A stretch of DNA of 64,000 bases from JACRCT01 sp049841135 (GTDB lineage Bacteria > Myxococcota > Myxococcia > Myxococcales > UBA5297). The stretch is taken from NCBI GenBank assembly GCA_049841135.1, contig JASGHK010000005.1:1240001-1304000 (forward strand), read 5' to 3'. How positions within the stretch are numbered: position 1 is the first letter of the stretch; every line of letters starts with the position of its first letter. The notes beneath the pieces are model-generated. The model worked only from the letters and a program-made list of their open reading frames with translations, searched no databases and was not told the DNA's origin. A program made the translations under genes and the position numbers. This document shows, in pieces, positions 9,393 through 18,688 of this stretch.

Positions 9393-10193
9393 ATGCCTAC
9401 GAATCCTGTGGTCTTCGCCCGAAGACTCAATGCCAGGATCGCCGCGGTGGTCCTGTCGCTCTTTCCGCTCGCGCTCCTCCTCGCCGTCTTCGTCGACCTC
9501 GCGAATGGCAGGCCCATTGGAATCTGGGCATGGGTCACGACCGCCGTTCCCTTGTTCCTCCTCGCAGCGTGGTTTCTGTACGAGTCCCACTACCGATTCA
9601 CGATGGGCGACGTAGGCATAGAGGTGCGTAGCTTCGGGCTCCTGGGCACCCGGACGGTTGGCGTGGCGTTCGACGACATCGTGGAGATACGCCTCTCCGC
9701 AAAGCAGGTCCTCGACGGATCGACCGGCGGCGACCTCCTCGGCGTGGTCACCTCGGCCGTGGACGCTGCGGCAAGGACGACGCTGGGCGATCTGAACGAG
9801 GACACGGTGGCTATCCGGGTCAAAGTACGGTCACGCGACGGGAAGAGCCTCGTCCTGTCCGACAGCATCAGGGGTGTGCTCGGCGTGTACCTCACTCTCT
9901 GTGCCCGCACCGGGCCCCGCCTGCTGAAGGCCGCACGCGAGTCGCTACAGACGGAGGGCCGATGCCAGTTCGGGCCCTTCGCGGTTACGCGCTTCTCCAT
10001 CCTGTTTGGCAGGACGGAGATCCCATTCCTGGAGATCGAGAGCCTTGCGCTCGAGGGCGGCCTCATCCGTCTTCATCGCCGGGGCAAGTGGCTGGATACG
10101 GCGAAAGTCCCATGCGTCGAGGTTCCCAACCTGCACGTCCTCGTTGCTCTCCTCGAAGCTGCCAAGCGCGGCGAGGCTTCGAAAGTGGCGTGA
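9393..10193 (+). CDS. Two-TM membrane protein with PH-like cytoplasmic region
   Basis: ATG 9393 gives 266 residues; an upstream in-frame GTG at 9378 would add five, and neither has an ideal Shine-Dalgarno (AAGAGG sits only two bases before the ATG). Two adjacent hydrophobic segments span about residues 17-37 and 42-62, followed by about 200 residues of alternating strands beginning YRFTMGDVGIEVRSFG. This two-helix hairpin plus beta domain resembles bacterial PH-like or DUF6585-type proteins; the assignment is tentative. Its stop is 5 bases before the Wzy-like gene, suggesting cotranscription. Confidence 0.75.
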   Translation: MPTNPVVFARRLNARIAAVVLSLFPLALLLAVFVDLANGRPIGIWAWVTTAVPLFLLAAWFLYESHYRFTMGDVGIEVRSFGLLGTRTVGVAFDDIVEIRLSAKQVLDGSTGGDLLGVVTSAVDAAARTTLGDLNEDTVAIRVKVRSRDGKSLVLSDSIRGVLGVYLTLCARTGPRLLKAARESLQTEGRCQFGPFAVTRFSILFGRTEIPFLEIESLALEGGLIRLHRRGKWLDTAKVPCVEVPNLHVLVALLEAAKRGEASKVA

Positions 10194-10198
10194 AGCCG

Positions 10199-12106
10199 AT
10201 GACCCCTCCCGAGACCCCCGGCGCGGGCGGCAGCCCGGTCCCGCTCAGGCTCGGCCTCAGCGTGGCGGTCGTCCTCCTCTTCCTCCCTTGGGTGTACGAG
10301 GTGCGGGAGGCGCCTCGCCAATACCTGGTCGAATTGCTGGCGCTGGCCGCACTGGCTCGCGCGGCCATCGTCCAGCCGCGGCGCCTCTTCTCCCCGAGCG
10401 CGCCCCTGCTCGCCGTGGCGGCCCTCCTATTGGCCTCCGCGCTCGCGCCCCATCCCTGGCGCTCGCTGGTGGGGGCCTTTCCTCACGGCGACAGCGCCCT
10501 GGAGTGGATCGGCTACGTCGTCCTGATCGCCTGTGCGCCGCCGGCGCGTGAGCTTCCCCGCTGGATCGCCGCCCTCGCCGCGCTCGGCGTGGCGCAGGCG
10601 CTGCTCGCCGCGGTGCAGGTCGGCGCCCTGGACGCGGCTCCGACCGGGACGCTGGGCCACCCCGTCTTCCTCGCGGCGCTGTGCATGCTCGCCTCCTGCG
10701 CCGCGATGGGCGCCCTGCTCGATGCGCGCGGGCGCTGGCCGACGATCCTTGCGGGCTTCGCCACGATCGCCTGTCTGGGCGCGGTGGGGCTGACGGGGCG
10801 GCGCGGCCCGATGCTCGCCCTGGCCGCGGTCGTGCCGCTGCTGCTGCTCCACCCGAATCGGCGCCGGCTGGCGAAGTGGCTGGCCGTTGCGGGAGCCGTC
10901 GCGCTGGTGACCTCCCTGGCGATCGACCTTCCCGGTGGCTCGAGCCCGGCCGCGCGGTGGCTCGGCACCCAGGACTCGGTCGACAGCGTCGCGGAGCGGA
11001 TCGACCTCTACCGCGTCGGTCTGCCGGCCCTGCTCGAGCACCCGTGGCTCGGCTGGGGCTTCGGCTCCTTCCGGGATCTGTACGCGCAGCACAAGGCCGC
11101 CTGGAACCCGCACTTCGAGGGGCGCGCCCACAACGTCCTGCTCGAGATCGGGCTCGGCGCCGGCCTCTTGGGCCTGGCGGCCTTCCTCGCTGCGCTCTTC
11201 ATCGCGGGCCGGGCGATGGCCAGGCGGGTCAAGGCCAGCCTGAGCGAACCCGACGGCGGCAGACGCCTCGCGTGCGCCGCCGCCGGCGTGGCCTACCTCG
11301 TCCACCTGCTTTTGAACTTCGATCAGCCGGCGGTCGGCCTCTGGGCGGCCTCGCTCGTGGGGCTCGGACTCGCGCCCGTCGAGCCTTTGGCAACGACCAC
11401 GACCGAAGCCACGAGCCCGACCGTGCCCCGGTGGCGCATCGCCGTCGTCACCGCCGCGGCGCTGCTCGCGGCGCTCGTGCTGGCCGCGCCAATGGCGACG
11501 AACCTGCAACTCGGGCTGGGCATCCGGGCGGAGCGAGCGGGCGACGTCCAAGGCGCATTGGCCCGCTACCGGGCCGCCGCAGCGACGGCCCCGAGCGACT
11601 GCCAGGCCGAGCTGCACGCCGTCGCCCTTATCCGCGCCACCGAGCCCGACCCGCTGCGCTCCTTCACCGAGCGGGTCGAGCTCTTGCGCGGGTGCCTGCG
11701 CGCTTCGGGGACCGAGTCCTATGCCCACTACCACCTGGGCCTGGCGCTGATGGATGGCGCCGCACTGGACCCCAAGCTCGGCCTGGAGGCCGAGGCCGAG
11801 TTCCGGCGCGCCCTCGAGCTCATCCCCCACCAGTTCGACTTCTTGCGCGGGCTGGCGCGGGCCCTGGTCTGGGGCGCGAAGTTCGACGAGGCGCTGCGGG
11901 CGCTGGACGAGGCCATTGCCCAGGATCCCAGCGACGCCAAGCTGCACAACGACAAGGGCTCCATCCTCTTCCGCCTCGGACGCCTGGAGGAGGCCGTGGC
12001 CTGCTTCGAGCGGGCCGTCGAGGCCGAGGACCGCGACCCGCTCTACCGGCGCAACCTCGAGCGCGCGCGGGCCCAGCGCGACAAGGCCGGGCAGAAGGGA
12101 CCGTAG
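10199..12106 (+). CDS. O-antigen ligase/Wzy-like polymerase with C-terminal TPRs
   Basis: The 635-residue product has about ten membrane helices over residues 15-440, a Wzy_C-type periplasmic loop with HFEGRAHNVLLEIGLG (the conserved H..HN-L-E-G-G pattern) and a final helix near residue 425. Residues about 440-625 form TPR repeats (LGLALMDGAALDPKLGLEAE, AKLHNDKGSILFRLGRLEEA). Such proteins polymerise or ligate lipid-linked glycans at the periplasmic face; the TPR tail probably binds partner proteins. ATG 10199 is used; a GTG at 10190 overlapping the previous stop is an alternative. It is the first recognisable member of the glycan region. Confidence 0.88.
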   Translation: MTPPETPGAGGSPVPLRLGLSVAVVLLFLPWVYEVREAPRQYLVELLALAALARAAIVQPRRLFSPSAPLLAVAALLLASALAPHPWRSLVGAFPHGDSALEWIGYVVLIACAPPARELPRWIAALAALGVAQALLAAVQVGALDAAPTGTLGHPVFLAALCMLASCAAMGALLDARGRWPTILAGFATIACLGAVGLTGRRGPMLALAAVVPLLLLHPNRRRLAKWLAVAGAVALVTSLAIDLPGGSSPAARWLGTQDSVDSVAERIDLYRVGLPALLEHPWLGWGFGSFRDLYAQHKAAWNPHFEGRAHNVLLEIGLGAGLLGLAAFLAALFIAGRAMARRVKASLSEPDGGRRLACAAAGVAYLVHLLLNFDQPAVGLWAASLVGLGLAPVEPLATTTTEATSPTVPRWRIAVVTAAALLAALVLAAPMATNLQLGLGIRAERAGDVQGALARYRAAAATAPSDCQAELHAVALIRATEPDPLRSFTERVELLRGCLRASGTESYAHYHLGLALMDGAALDPKLGLEAEAEFRRALELIPHQFDFLRGLARALVWGAKFDEALRALDEAIAQDPSDAKLHNDKGSILFRLGRLEEAVACFERAVEAEDRDPLYRRNLERARAQRDKAGQKGP

Positions 12107-12162
12107 CCGGCGGGTACAGGGAGGACGCCGATGCGGATGCGGACGCCGGTGCCGATGCCGAT

Positions 12163-12345
12163 GCCGGCGGCTAAAGCCGCGCCTGACTTTTCGAAGCCCG
12201 CCTGCGCGGGCTGGGTGGTGAGCAGAATCCGATGGCGCCAACTGAGACGTTCAGTCCCAAGTGTCCCGAGCAGCAATCGACCACCTGAGCAACCCAGCCC
12301 GCGAAGGCGGGCTTCGCATTTTCAGGCGCGACTTCAGTCGCCGGC
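12163..12345. repeat. MITE-like element, copy A
   Basis: A 183-bp non-coding unit with imperfect inverted termini of about 52 bp: both ends begin GCCGGCG when read inward and share GCGCCTGA, GAAGCCCGCCT and CGCGGGCTGGG. The centre (AGCAGAATC, GGCGCCAACTG) is also conserved in copy B at 48089-48273. It encodes no transposase. The flanking sequence at 12121-12162 is a short run of degenerate GATGCCG repeats. Confidence 0.8.
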
Positions 12346-12375
12346 TCCCTCGGCCAGGCACTTCCCCACCGAGTC

Positions 12376-13701
12376 CTACGCCTGCGGTGACGCTCCGCCG
12401 CGCGATGAAACGCTCCCTGCCTCCGGTACCGCCTCGCGACGACGCCCCAGCGCGCTCGCGAGGAACGCGCCATAGAAGACGACGCTGAGCGCCGCGTCGG
12501 CGAGCTTGGCCATCGCCACCCCGCTGGCGCCGAACTTCGGTGCCAGCAGCCAGCACGCGGCCCCGGTGAAGAGCAGGCTCAACACGGCCCAAGCCAGGGC
12601 GAGCTGCGAGCGGCGCAACCCGACCAGCAGCTGCCCCATCGCGATCGCCGGAAGCCACAGCGGGAGCACCCAGCACAGGAGCCTCAAGCAGGCCGCGGCC
12701 TCGGGGATCCGTGTGCCGAACACCCCGCGGACGACCAGGTTCGCGCCGGGAGCCAAGATGCAGGAGAGCAGCAGACCGACGCCCGCCAGCACTGCGAGCA
12801 CCTTCGCGGCGAGCCGGCGCCGCTCCGTAGGGTCCTGCCGCGCGACGAACGCGGGGAAGACCGCCGCCATGACCACGGCGGCGATCGGCACGAACCCACC
12901 GGTGAGCTTGGAGGCGACGCTGTAGTAGCCGATCTCCACCGGGTCGCTGAAACGCCTGAGCACCAGCGTCTCGAGGTTGAAGAGCCCCAGCCAGATGAGC
13001 GAGAGAGGCCCCAGCGCCCCCAGCGCCGAGACCGCTTCGACCAACGCCTTGCGATCGACGTGCGCGCCCCACCAGGCGCTTCGCGGCGCGACCCCCTCCA
13101 CCAGCACTGCCGCTGGGACGAGCGCCGCCATCGAGGCCGCGGCCAGCCCCCAGGCGATCGCCTCGGGCCCGCCTCCGAGCGCCAGCGGCACGCCCGCCCC
13201 GGCCAGCAGGAGGACCGAGGCGACCACGTTCGCCGCCGCCTCGAGATCCAGCCGCTGGTGGCCGCGCATGACGTTGCACTGCAGGTCGAGGATCGACGAG
13301 GCGATGCTCGACACGCTCAGGACGAGGACGAGCCTCACCTCGAGCTCGCTGCCAGCCACCGTCCACGCGACGAGCCCGACGATCGGCACGTGCACGGCGA
13401 GCAAGGCGGCCTTGAGCACCGCCGCTGTCTTTACCGCCTTCGCGGTGTCGTCGACACGCTCGGCGATGCTGCGGCAGGTGAGCTGGGCGAGGCCGAAGTC
13501 GGACGAGCCGCCGAAGAAGAGGGCGAACCCGTAGGCGAAGGCGAAGCTCGCGTAGGGCTCTGCCCCCAGCCAGCGCGCCGGCAGCAACCACACGGCGAGC
13601 CGCAAGAGCCTGCTGACCCCCTCCGAGGCCGCCTTGAGCCCGATGTTCTTGAGGATCGCCCGGTCCCGCCCGAGCAACCTCGTGAGCCGCGAACGCTCCA
13701 C
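12376..13701 (-). CDS. Wzx-like oligosaccharide flippase
   Basis: GTG 13701 starts a 441-residue integral membrane protein with 12-14 predicted helices and few charged loops, as expected for the MATE/MOP-superfamily polysaccharide exporters that flip undecaprenyl-linked glycan across the inner membrane. The N-terminal segment (LKNIGLKAASEGVSRLLRL) and the internal FNLETLVLRRFSDPVEIGYY resemble the family. The start lies three bases after the stop of the GT4 gene, so both belong to one leftward operon (17392 to 12376). The MITE-like copy A lies just past its stop. Confidence 0.88.
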   Translation of the reverse strand: MERSRLTRLLGRDRAILKNIGLKAASEGVSRLLRLAVWLLPARWLGAEPYASFAFAYGFALFFGGSSDFGLAQLTCRSIAERVDDTAKAVKTAAVLKAALLAVHVPIVGLVAWTVAGSELEVRLVLVLSVSSIASSILDLQCNVMRGHQRLDLEAAANVVASVLLLAGAGVPLALGGGPEAIAWGLAAASMAALVPAAVLVEGVAPRSAWWGAHVDRKALVEAVSALGALGPLSLIWLGLFNLETLVLRRFSDPVEIGYYSVASKLTGGFVPIAAVVMAAVFPAFVARQDPTERRRLAAKVLAVLAGVGLLLSCILAPGANLVVRGVFGTRIPEAAACLRLLCWVLPLWLPAIAMGQLLVGLRRSQLALAWAVLSLLFTGAACWLLAPKFGASGVAMAKLADAALSVVFYGAFLASALGRRREAVPEAGSVSSRGGASPQA

Positions 13702-13704
13702 GGC

Positions 13705-14883
13705 TCAGGCTCTCCCGGAAAGGCGCACGCGCCGGCCCGCGGCGGCGGCCGCCTCCTCGTAGACGCGCTCGGTCTGCTCGACCACGCGGTCCCAGGAGTA
13801 CTGGGTGGCGTTCTCAGCCGCGCGACGGCCAACCTCCGCCCGCTCGCCGGCGTCGTCGCACAGGCGAGCCAGGGCGCGCTCGAGCGAGGCGACGTCGCCG
13901 TCGCGGAAGGTCGGGCCGGCGAACGGCGCGACCACCTCGGCGTTCTCGGGGATGTCGCTGACCAGCGGCGCCAACCCGTACCGCATCGCCTCGAGCAGCG
14001 CGATGCTCAGCCCCTCGATGTGCGAGGGCAGCACGAACCCCGCGGCGTTGGAGAGCGCCTCGAGCCGCTCGTCGCCGTACAGGCCGCCCGCCTCGAGCAC
14101 CACCCGCGGATCCATCCCCGCCAGCCTCTTGAGCGTGCCGATGTAGTCGCCGCTGTAGGTCCCGCCGCCGGCCACGAGCAGCTTCATCGGCGTGCGCACC
14201 CCGCGGAACGCCTCCAGCAGGAGGTCGACGCCCTTCTCCGGAGTGAGCCGGCCCAGGAACAGGAGGTACCCGCCCTCGACCAGCCCGCGGCCCGCGAGCG
14301 CGTTGATCGGCCGGCGGATGGGATCGTCCACGCCGTTGGGGACGAAGGCCACCTCGCAGCCCTTCTCGGCGTAGTACGCCTGCAGCGACTTCGACACGAC
14401 GATGGTCCGGTGGGGAAACGTCGTCGCCGCCCGCGAGCCGGTGCGCAGCGCCAGCTTGGCCACCGGGCCCCACTTCTGGCGGCGAAAGTCGAGTCCGTGG
14501 ACCGTGGCCACGGTGCCGATGCCGGCCAGTCGGGGGACGAAGCTGAACAGGTTGGGACCGATGGCGTGGATGTGGGCCACGTCGAAGCCGCCCCGCCGGA
14601 CCACCTCCGCCGCCGAAAGCGCGGTGTGGGCGACCGCCTCCAGGTGCTTGGAGCGAATGCAGGGCAGGTGGACGAGCTTGACCCCTTCCCACTCGGGCGC
14701 GCTCAACAGCGTCCGCCCTTTGCGGCAGAACACGGTGACGTCGTGGCCGCGAGCCGCCAATCGCCAGGAGAGCTGCTCGGCCGCTTTCTCGGTACCGGCC
14801 GTGAGCAGGTCCTGGTGCGCGCACTTGGCGACGCCGGGCAGGTGGGTCGGGACCCCGCGGATGCCGAACATCGCGATCTTCAT
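13705..14883 (-). CDS. GT4-family glycosyltransferase
   Basis: The 392-residue protein has the GT-B two-domain layout: an N-terminal domain with the acceptor-side motif MKIAMFGIRGVPTHLPG and GTEKAAEQLSWRLAARGHDV, and a C-terminal nucleotide-sugar domain with LFLGRLTPEKGVDLLLEAF and the retaining-enzyme EX7E region PSHIEGLSIALLEAM. It probably adds a hexose to the lipid-linked repeat unit on the cytoplasmic face. ATG 14883 is clear. It lies between the flippase and the hydrolase-like gene on the same strand. Confidence 0.93.
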   Translation of the reverse strand: MKIAMFGIRGVPTHLPGVAKCAHQDLLTAGTEKAAEQLSWRLAARGHDVTVFCRKGRTLLSAPEWEGVKLVHLPCIRSKHLEAVAHTALSAAEVVRRGGFDVAHIHAIGPNLFSFVPRLAGIGTVATVHGLDFRRQKWGPVAKLALRTGSRAATTFPHRTIVVSKSLQAYYAEKGCEVAFVPNGVDDPIRRPINALAGRGLVEGGYLLFLGRLTPEKGVDLLLEAFRGVRTPMKLLVAGGGTYSGDYIGTLKRLAGMDPRVVLEAGGLYGDERLEALSNAAGFVLPSHIEGLSIALLEAMRYGLAPLVSDIPENAEVVAPFAGPTFRDGDVASLERALARLCDDAGERAEVGRRAAENATQYSWDRVVEQTERVYEEAAAAAGRRVRLSGRA

Positions 14884-14914
14884 GCCGGGCTCCTGCCTGC
14901 GCGCTCTCCAACCA

Positions 14915-17392
14915 TCAGTGGACCAGGGCGATGCCGTCGAGGAAGACGCGGACCTTGCCCGAGGCCGGCAGGCCGCGCGCGGAGAACTCGACCGCCTTAA
15001 GGTCCGCGGCCTCCGAGCGGTGCAACGCATCCAGGGGGATGCGCACCGTGCGCCACTCGCTGCCCTGCCCGCGGGCGTACTCGCGAGAGGCGACGCTGGG
15101 ACCACGCTGGTCGTTCGCATCCAGCAGGAGCACGTCCAGCTCCGGCTCCGGCGCGGGCCCTTCGACCCGGAAGGAGAAGGTGAGCGCCTGGTAGCCCGCC
15201 ATGGCGACCGGGGCCCACTTCGGGCGGCTCACCAGCCACCTCACCCAGCGATCCGCGATGGCCGTGCCGGCGTCGGCGGCGCTGGTGGCGGGGGCCGTGA
15301 TGGCGACGACCAGGGCGTCGTCCGCGCCGGGCGCGCTTTCAGAGAAGAGGACCGCGGCGTTGGGATCGGCGACGGGCGGACCGTTGGCGTCGGCGGTGAC
15401 CGGCACCTGCCCCGACACGCTCTCGACGGCCAGGCCGCCGCCCGCGCCGACCCAGCTGGAGTCGAGGGAGGCGGTCGGACCGGTGCCCGCCGGGACAACC
15501 TGGTCCAGCGTTCCGGAAACCACGGTGACCGACCAGCCCGGCAGCACGAGGACGGACGAAGGCACGTTGCGCCCGGAACGGGTGTCGAAGGTGACTTCGG
15601 TGGGTCCCTGGATTCCGCCGACCTGCCCCGGAGCGAGCTGGGAGAGGGAACCCCGCCGCAGTCCCGCGGCGCCCTCCAACGTGAGGTGGAGCGCGCGCGG
15701 CTGCGGTGACTGGTTCACCACCACGGCGCCGACCTTCCACGCGTCGTCCGCGACGAAGCCCAACAGGTCCAGGTCCGGCGCGGTGGTCGACGCGCGGGTC
15801 CACTCGGCGTCGAGCAGCCCCGCGTCGTGCTGCAGGAGCCTCCAGAGGAGCAGCGCCCGGGACCCCGGCTCGCGCTGCGCTCCGGCCGCGAGGCCGTTGA
15901 GGTACGGGTAGAAGGCGGCGTCGACGCGGTGGCGCGCCGCGGAGAGCAGCACGCTCGCCCAGTACGCCGGCCACCCCGGCGAGTCGAGCCCCAGCTCGGG
16001 GCTTCCGGGCGCGGCGGCGAAGGGCCCCTCCAGCCAGAGGCCGCAGGGATAGCCCGGCGCGCGGTCCAGCGCCTCGCGCTCGCGTCCGACGTCGCGGTCG
16101 ATCCGCGCGAGGGTCGCGGCGACCCCCGACGGCGCCGGCGCCGGCTCGCGCTCCGTCAGGCTCATCGCGTCGTAGCTCCAGCGCGGCAGCGCTCCCGAGG
16201 CCACGACCTCCGAGGCCCGCACCGCGCCGCTCCCCGCCTCGACCGCCACGAAGATCGATGGATTGGTCTGCTTCATCCGGGTGCTGATGGCCGCGAGCGT
16301 GGCCGCCGCGTCGGCCGGGGGCTCGGCCCAGGGACGGACGACCCAGTAGCGGACGGCGCGGTGCCGCGAGTGGTTGACGAAGGAGACGGTGTTCGCGGCC
16401 AGCTCGGCCCACTCCTGCGGGGTGGGCGACGCAGCCCAGGCCGGCACCGAGCCGATGACCACCGCCGGCTCCCAGCCCGCGCGCTGGACGGCGGCGATGG
16501 CGCGGTCGAGCCGGGGCAGCGCCTGCCATTGCCGGGCCGGCTGGAGCAGGTCGAGCTGCTTGCCGACGCTCGGGTAGAGCGAGAGCCGGACGATGCCCTG
16601 GCCCGCCGAGCGCAGCGTCTGCTCGAGCGCGGTGTCGCCGGAAGGGTCGTCCGCCAGAGAGAAGCTCATCAGCTGCCGCGGCACCCTCCCGCCGCGCTCG
16701 CGCAGGTGGACGGTCGCCGAGGCCTCCACGACGGGGCCCGCGGGCTCGGCCGCGGACTCCACCTTGGGCCGCGGCCCGACCGCCGAGATGGCGCCGATCG
16801 CGAGCACGCCGGAGCGGGCGGGCCCGGCGGCGAAGTCGAGCTCGAAGCCGAGCTCGCACACCTGGGTCAGGTTGGTGCCGGCGACCGAGAGCGCACCCTC
16901 GGCGCTCTCCGCCTCGTCCCGGAACTTGCGCAGCAGGACCCGGACGTCGTTTGGCCCCGCCGCCAGCGGCTTCGCCTCGCTCTGGAGGTAGCGCCAGCTG
17001 TGGCCGGAGAGCGTGTAGGCGCGCAGCGTCGCGCCCTGCAGCGGCTCGCCGACCCGCACGGCGAAGTGCAGGTCCGGGTGAGGCCACGCCGAGCAGCCCA
17101 GGTCGGTGGTGAGGCGGACCCGTCCGGCCGCGCCCTGCTGCAGCTGCACGCGAACGCCGAGCGTCCGCTTCCCGTCCGGCTCCGGGGCTTCGGGGAGGAA
17201 CAGCGCGGCCTGGACGGCCTCCTCCGTCGAGAGCCCGAAGCCCGAGTAACCGCGGTCGAAGTCGAAGAGGACCGCGCTCGGAGGGGAGCGCTGCGACAGG
17301 GCCCGGCGCGCCTGCACTCCGGCGCCGGCCGCCACGAGCAGCGCCACGGCGGCGAGGACTCCCCAGGCCAGGACGTGGGCGCGGCGACTCAT
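14915..17392 (-). CDS. Membrane-anchored glycoside-hydrolase-like protein
   Basis: ATG 17392 (MSRRAHVLAWG) gives 825 residues with an N-terminal membrane anchor (about 7-26) and a large extracytoplasmic part. Residues about 40-240 form a beta-rich module beginning LFDFDRGYSGFG; about 260-600 look like a TIM-barrel hydrolase of the GH39/GH-A type (LSLYPSVGKQLDLL, YWVVRPWAEPP, SYDAMSLTERE, FYPYLNGLAAG). The last ~110 residues (EWRTVRIPLDALHRSEA ... RVFLDGIALVH) resemble the jelly-roll of the lipoprotein at 23055. It heads the leftward hydrolase-GT4-flippase operon, so a role in trimming or processing the exported glycan is inferred; catalytic acids could not be assigned. Confidence 0.75.
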   Translation of the reverse strand: MSRRAHVLAWGVLAAVALLVAAGAGVQARRALSQRSPPSAVLFDFDRGYSGFGLSTEEAVQAALFLPEAPEPDGKRTLGVRVQLQQGAAGRVRLTTDLGCSAWPHPDLHFAVRVGEPLQGATLRAYTLSGHSWRYLQSEAKPLAAGPNDVRVLLRKFRDEAESAEGALSVAGTNLTQVCELGFELDFAAGPARSGVLAIGAISAVGPRPKVESAAEPAGPVVEASATVHLRERGGRVPRQLMSFSLADDPSGDTALEQTLRSAGQGIVRLSLYPSVGKQLDLLQPARQWQALPRLDRAIAAVQRAGWEPAVVIGSVPAWAASPTPQEWAELAANTVSFVNHSRHRAVRYWVVRPWAEPPADAAATLAAISTRMKQTNPSIFVAVEAGSGAVRASEVVASGALPRWSYDAMSLTEREPAPAPSGVAATLARIDRDVGREREALDRAPGYPCGLWLEGPFAAAPGSPELGLDSPGWPAYWASVLLSAARHRVDAAFYPYLNGLAAGAQREPGSRALLLWRLLQHDAGLLDAEWTRASTTAPDLDLLGFVADDAWKVGAVVVNQSPQPRALHLTLEGAAGLRRGSLSQLAPGQVGGIQGPTEVTFDTRSGRNVPSSVLVLPGWSVTVVSGTLDQVVPAGTGPTASLDSSWVGAGGGLAVESVSGQVPVTADANGPPVADPNAAVLFSESAPGADDALVVAITAPATSAADAGTAIADRWVRWLVSRPKWAPVAMAGYQALTFSFRVEGPAPEPELDVLLLDANDQRGPSVASREYARGQGSEWRTVRIPLDALHRSEAADLKAVEFSARGLPASGKVRVFLDGIALVH

Positions 17393-17529
17393 CGGGCGGA
17401 CGGACTGTACCGTCCGGTCTTCAAGGTCGCAACGCGCGCGGCCGCGCGAGCCCACCGTGCCGCCGAGAGGCCCGTCCGAGGCCCACAGACCCATTCCCCG
17501 CGTGGAGTGAAGATGCTACTGTGCCGCCC

Positions 17530-18441
17530 ATGTTGACCGCTCAGCTGCGTCGCGCGAGCGTCACTTTCGATGGATTGTCCGAAGCGTCGTCTCCCGCGGT
17601 GGGCGTTGCCCAGGCGGACGCGACCATCGAAGCGGTGACCGCCGGCTCCTTGGACGAGATCGGCACCGAGATCGCCCGCGGCTGGACGCGCGGCGACGGC
17701 GCGTGGATCGCCTCGGAGCAGCTGGGCTGGCTGGTCGAGCGGCTCGGCCTGAAGACGCGGACCCCGGAAGGCCTCCCGCTGGTCTACTTCGGACCGGCCC
17801 GGCGCAGCGGGTTCGACCGCGGGCTCTCCCGCGGGCTCGAGCTGCTCCTGGTCGCCGCGGTCTTCCTGGCGGGCGCGCCCCTCTGGCTGCTCGTCGCGCT
17901 GCTCATCAAGCTGAGCGACCGCGGCAGCGTCTTCTACCGCAGCAAGCGCAGCGGGCTGGGCGGAGCCCCGTTCGACTTCCTCAAGTTCCGCTCGCTGCGC
18001 CAGTGCACCTGCCGCGGGGAGTGCGCCTGCGACTCCGACCGCAAGCGCATCCGCCAGGACACCATCCGTAGCGGCAGCTTCGAACCCGCCAACGACGACC
18101 CCGACCGCGGGGCCACGCCGGTCGGCCGGCTGCTGCGGCGCTCGGGGCTCGACGAGGTCCCCCAGTTCCTGCACGTGCTCACCGGGACCATGGCGCTGGT
18201 CGGCCCGCGGCCCTACCCGCTCTACGAGACCGAAGCGCTCAAGCCGTGGCACCGGAACCGGCTGCGCGGCAAGCCGGGGATCACCGGGCTCTGGCAGGTC
18301 TACTGCTACCACTCGGTCAGCTTCGACCAGAGCGTGATCCTGGACCTGTACTACCTCTCCAACGCTACCGCCTGGCTCGACCTGAAGCTCATCCTGCTCA
18401 CGCCGCTGCGGATGCTCTCCGGGTTGAAGAAGGAGTGGTAA
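17530..18441 (+). CDS. Polyprenyl-phosphate sugar-1-phosphate transferase with Cys insert
   Basis: The bacterial sugar transferase domain (PF02397-type) fills the C-terminal 200 residues: a hydrophobic segment (LELLLVAAVFLAGAPLWLLV), the KFRSL motif, PVGRLLRRSGLDEVPQ, MALVGPRPYPLYE and GKPGITGLWQV. These enzymes attach the first sugar phosphate to undecaprenyl phosphate at the inner membrane. After KFRSLRQ there is an unusual Cys-rich insert, CTCRGECAC (C159, C161, C165, C167). ATG 17530 is used; GTG 17521 in the same frame is possible and neither has a good ribosome site. It diverges from the hydrolase-like gene, sharing the 137-bp promoter region. Confidence 0.93.
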   Translation: MLTAQLRRASVTFDGLSEASSPAVGVAQADATIEAVTAGSLDEIGTEIARGWTRGDGAWIASEQLGWLVERLGLKTRTPEGLPLVYFGPARRSGFDRGLSRGLELLLVAAVFLAGAPLWLLVALLIKLSDRGSVFYRSKRSGLGGAPFDFLKFRSLRQCTCRGECACDSDRKRIRQDTIRSGSFEPANDDPDRGATPVGRLLRRSGLDEVPQFLHVLTGTMALVGPRPYPLYETEALKPWHRNRLRGKPGITGLWQVYCYHSVSFDQSVILDLYYLSNATAWLDLKLILLTPLRMLSGLKKEW

Positions 18442-18442
18442 T

Positions 18443-18680
18443 CGGGCTGCGGACTTCGGGCTGCGGGCTTCGGGCAAATCCCCTCACCTACCGCCTGAGG
18501 CTCTGAGTTGAGTCGTAGTCGGGCTGCGGGCCTCGGGCTGGGCTTTGGCTTTTTTGGTAGTCGGGCTGCGGGCCGAGGGGATTGACCCGACCCGAAGCCC
18601 GTTTCACAGGGCTTCGACTCAACTCAGGGCTCGGACAGTAGATAAGGGGATTTGACCCGAGGCCCGAAGTCCGAAGCCCG
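18443..18680. repeat. Long imperfect inverted repeat
   Basis: The left arm 18443-18515 and right arm 18615-18680 are near reverse complements: CGGGCTKCGGACTTCGGG, a CAAATCCCCT block and GAGTTGAGTCG recur in both. The 100-base centre contains further direct copies of GTCGGGCTGCGGGC. Related GGGCTTCGGG sequence lies at 47213-47270 and about 21392-21420. No gene lies within. A transcript would fold into a long hairpin between the convergent genes at 18441 and 18689. Confidence 0.75.
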
Positions 18681-18688
18681 TTTCCCGT

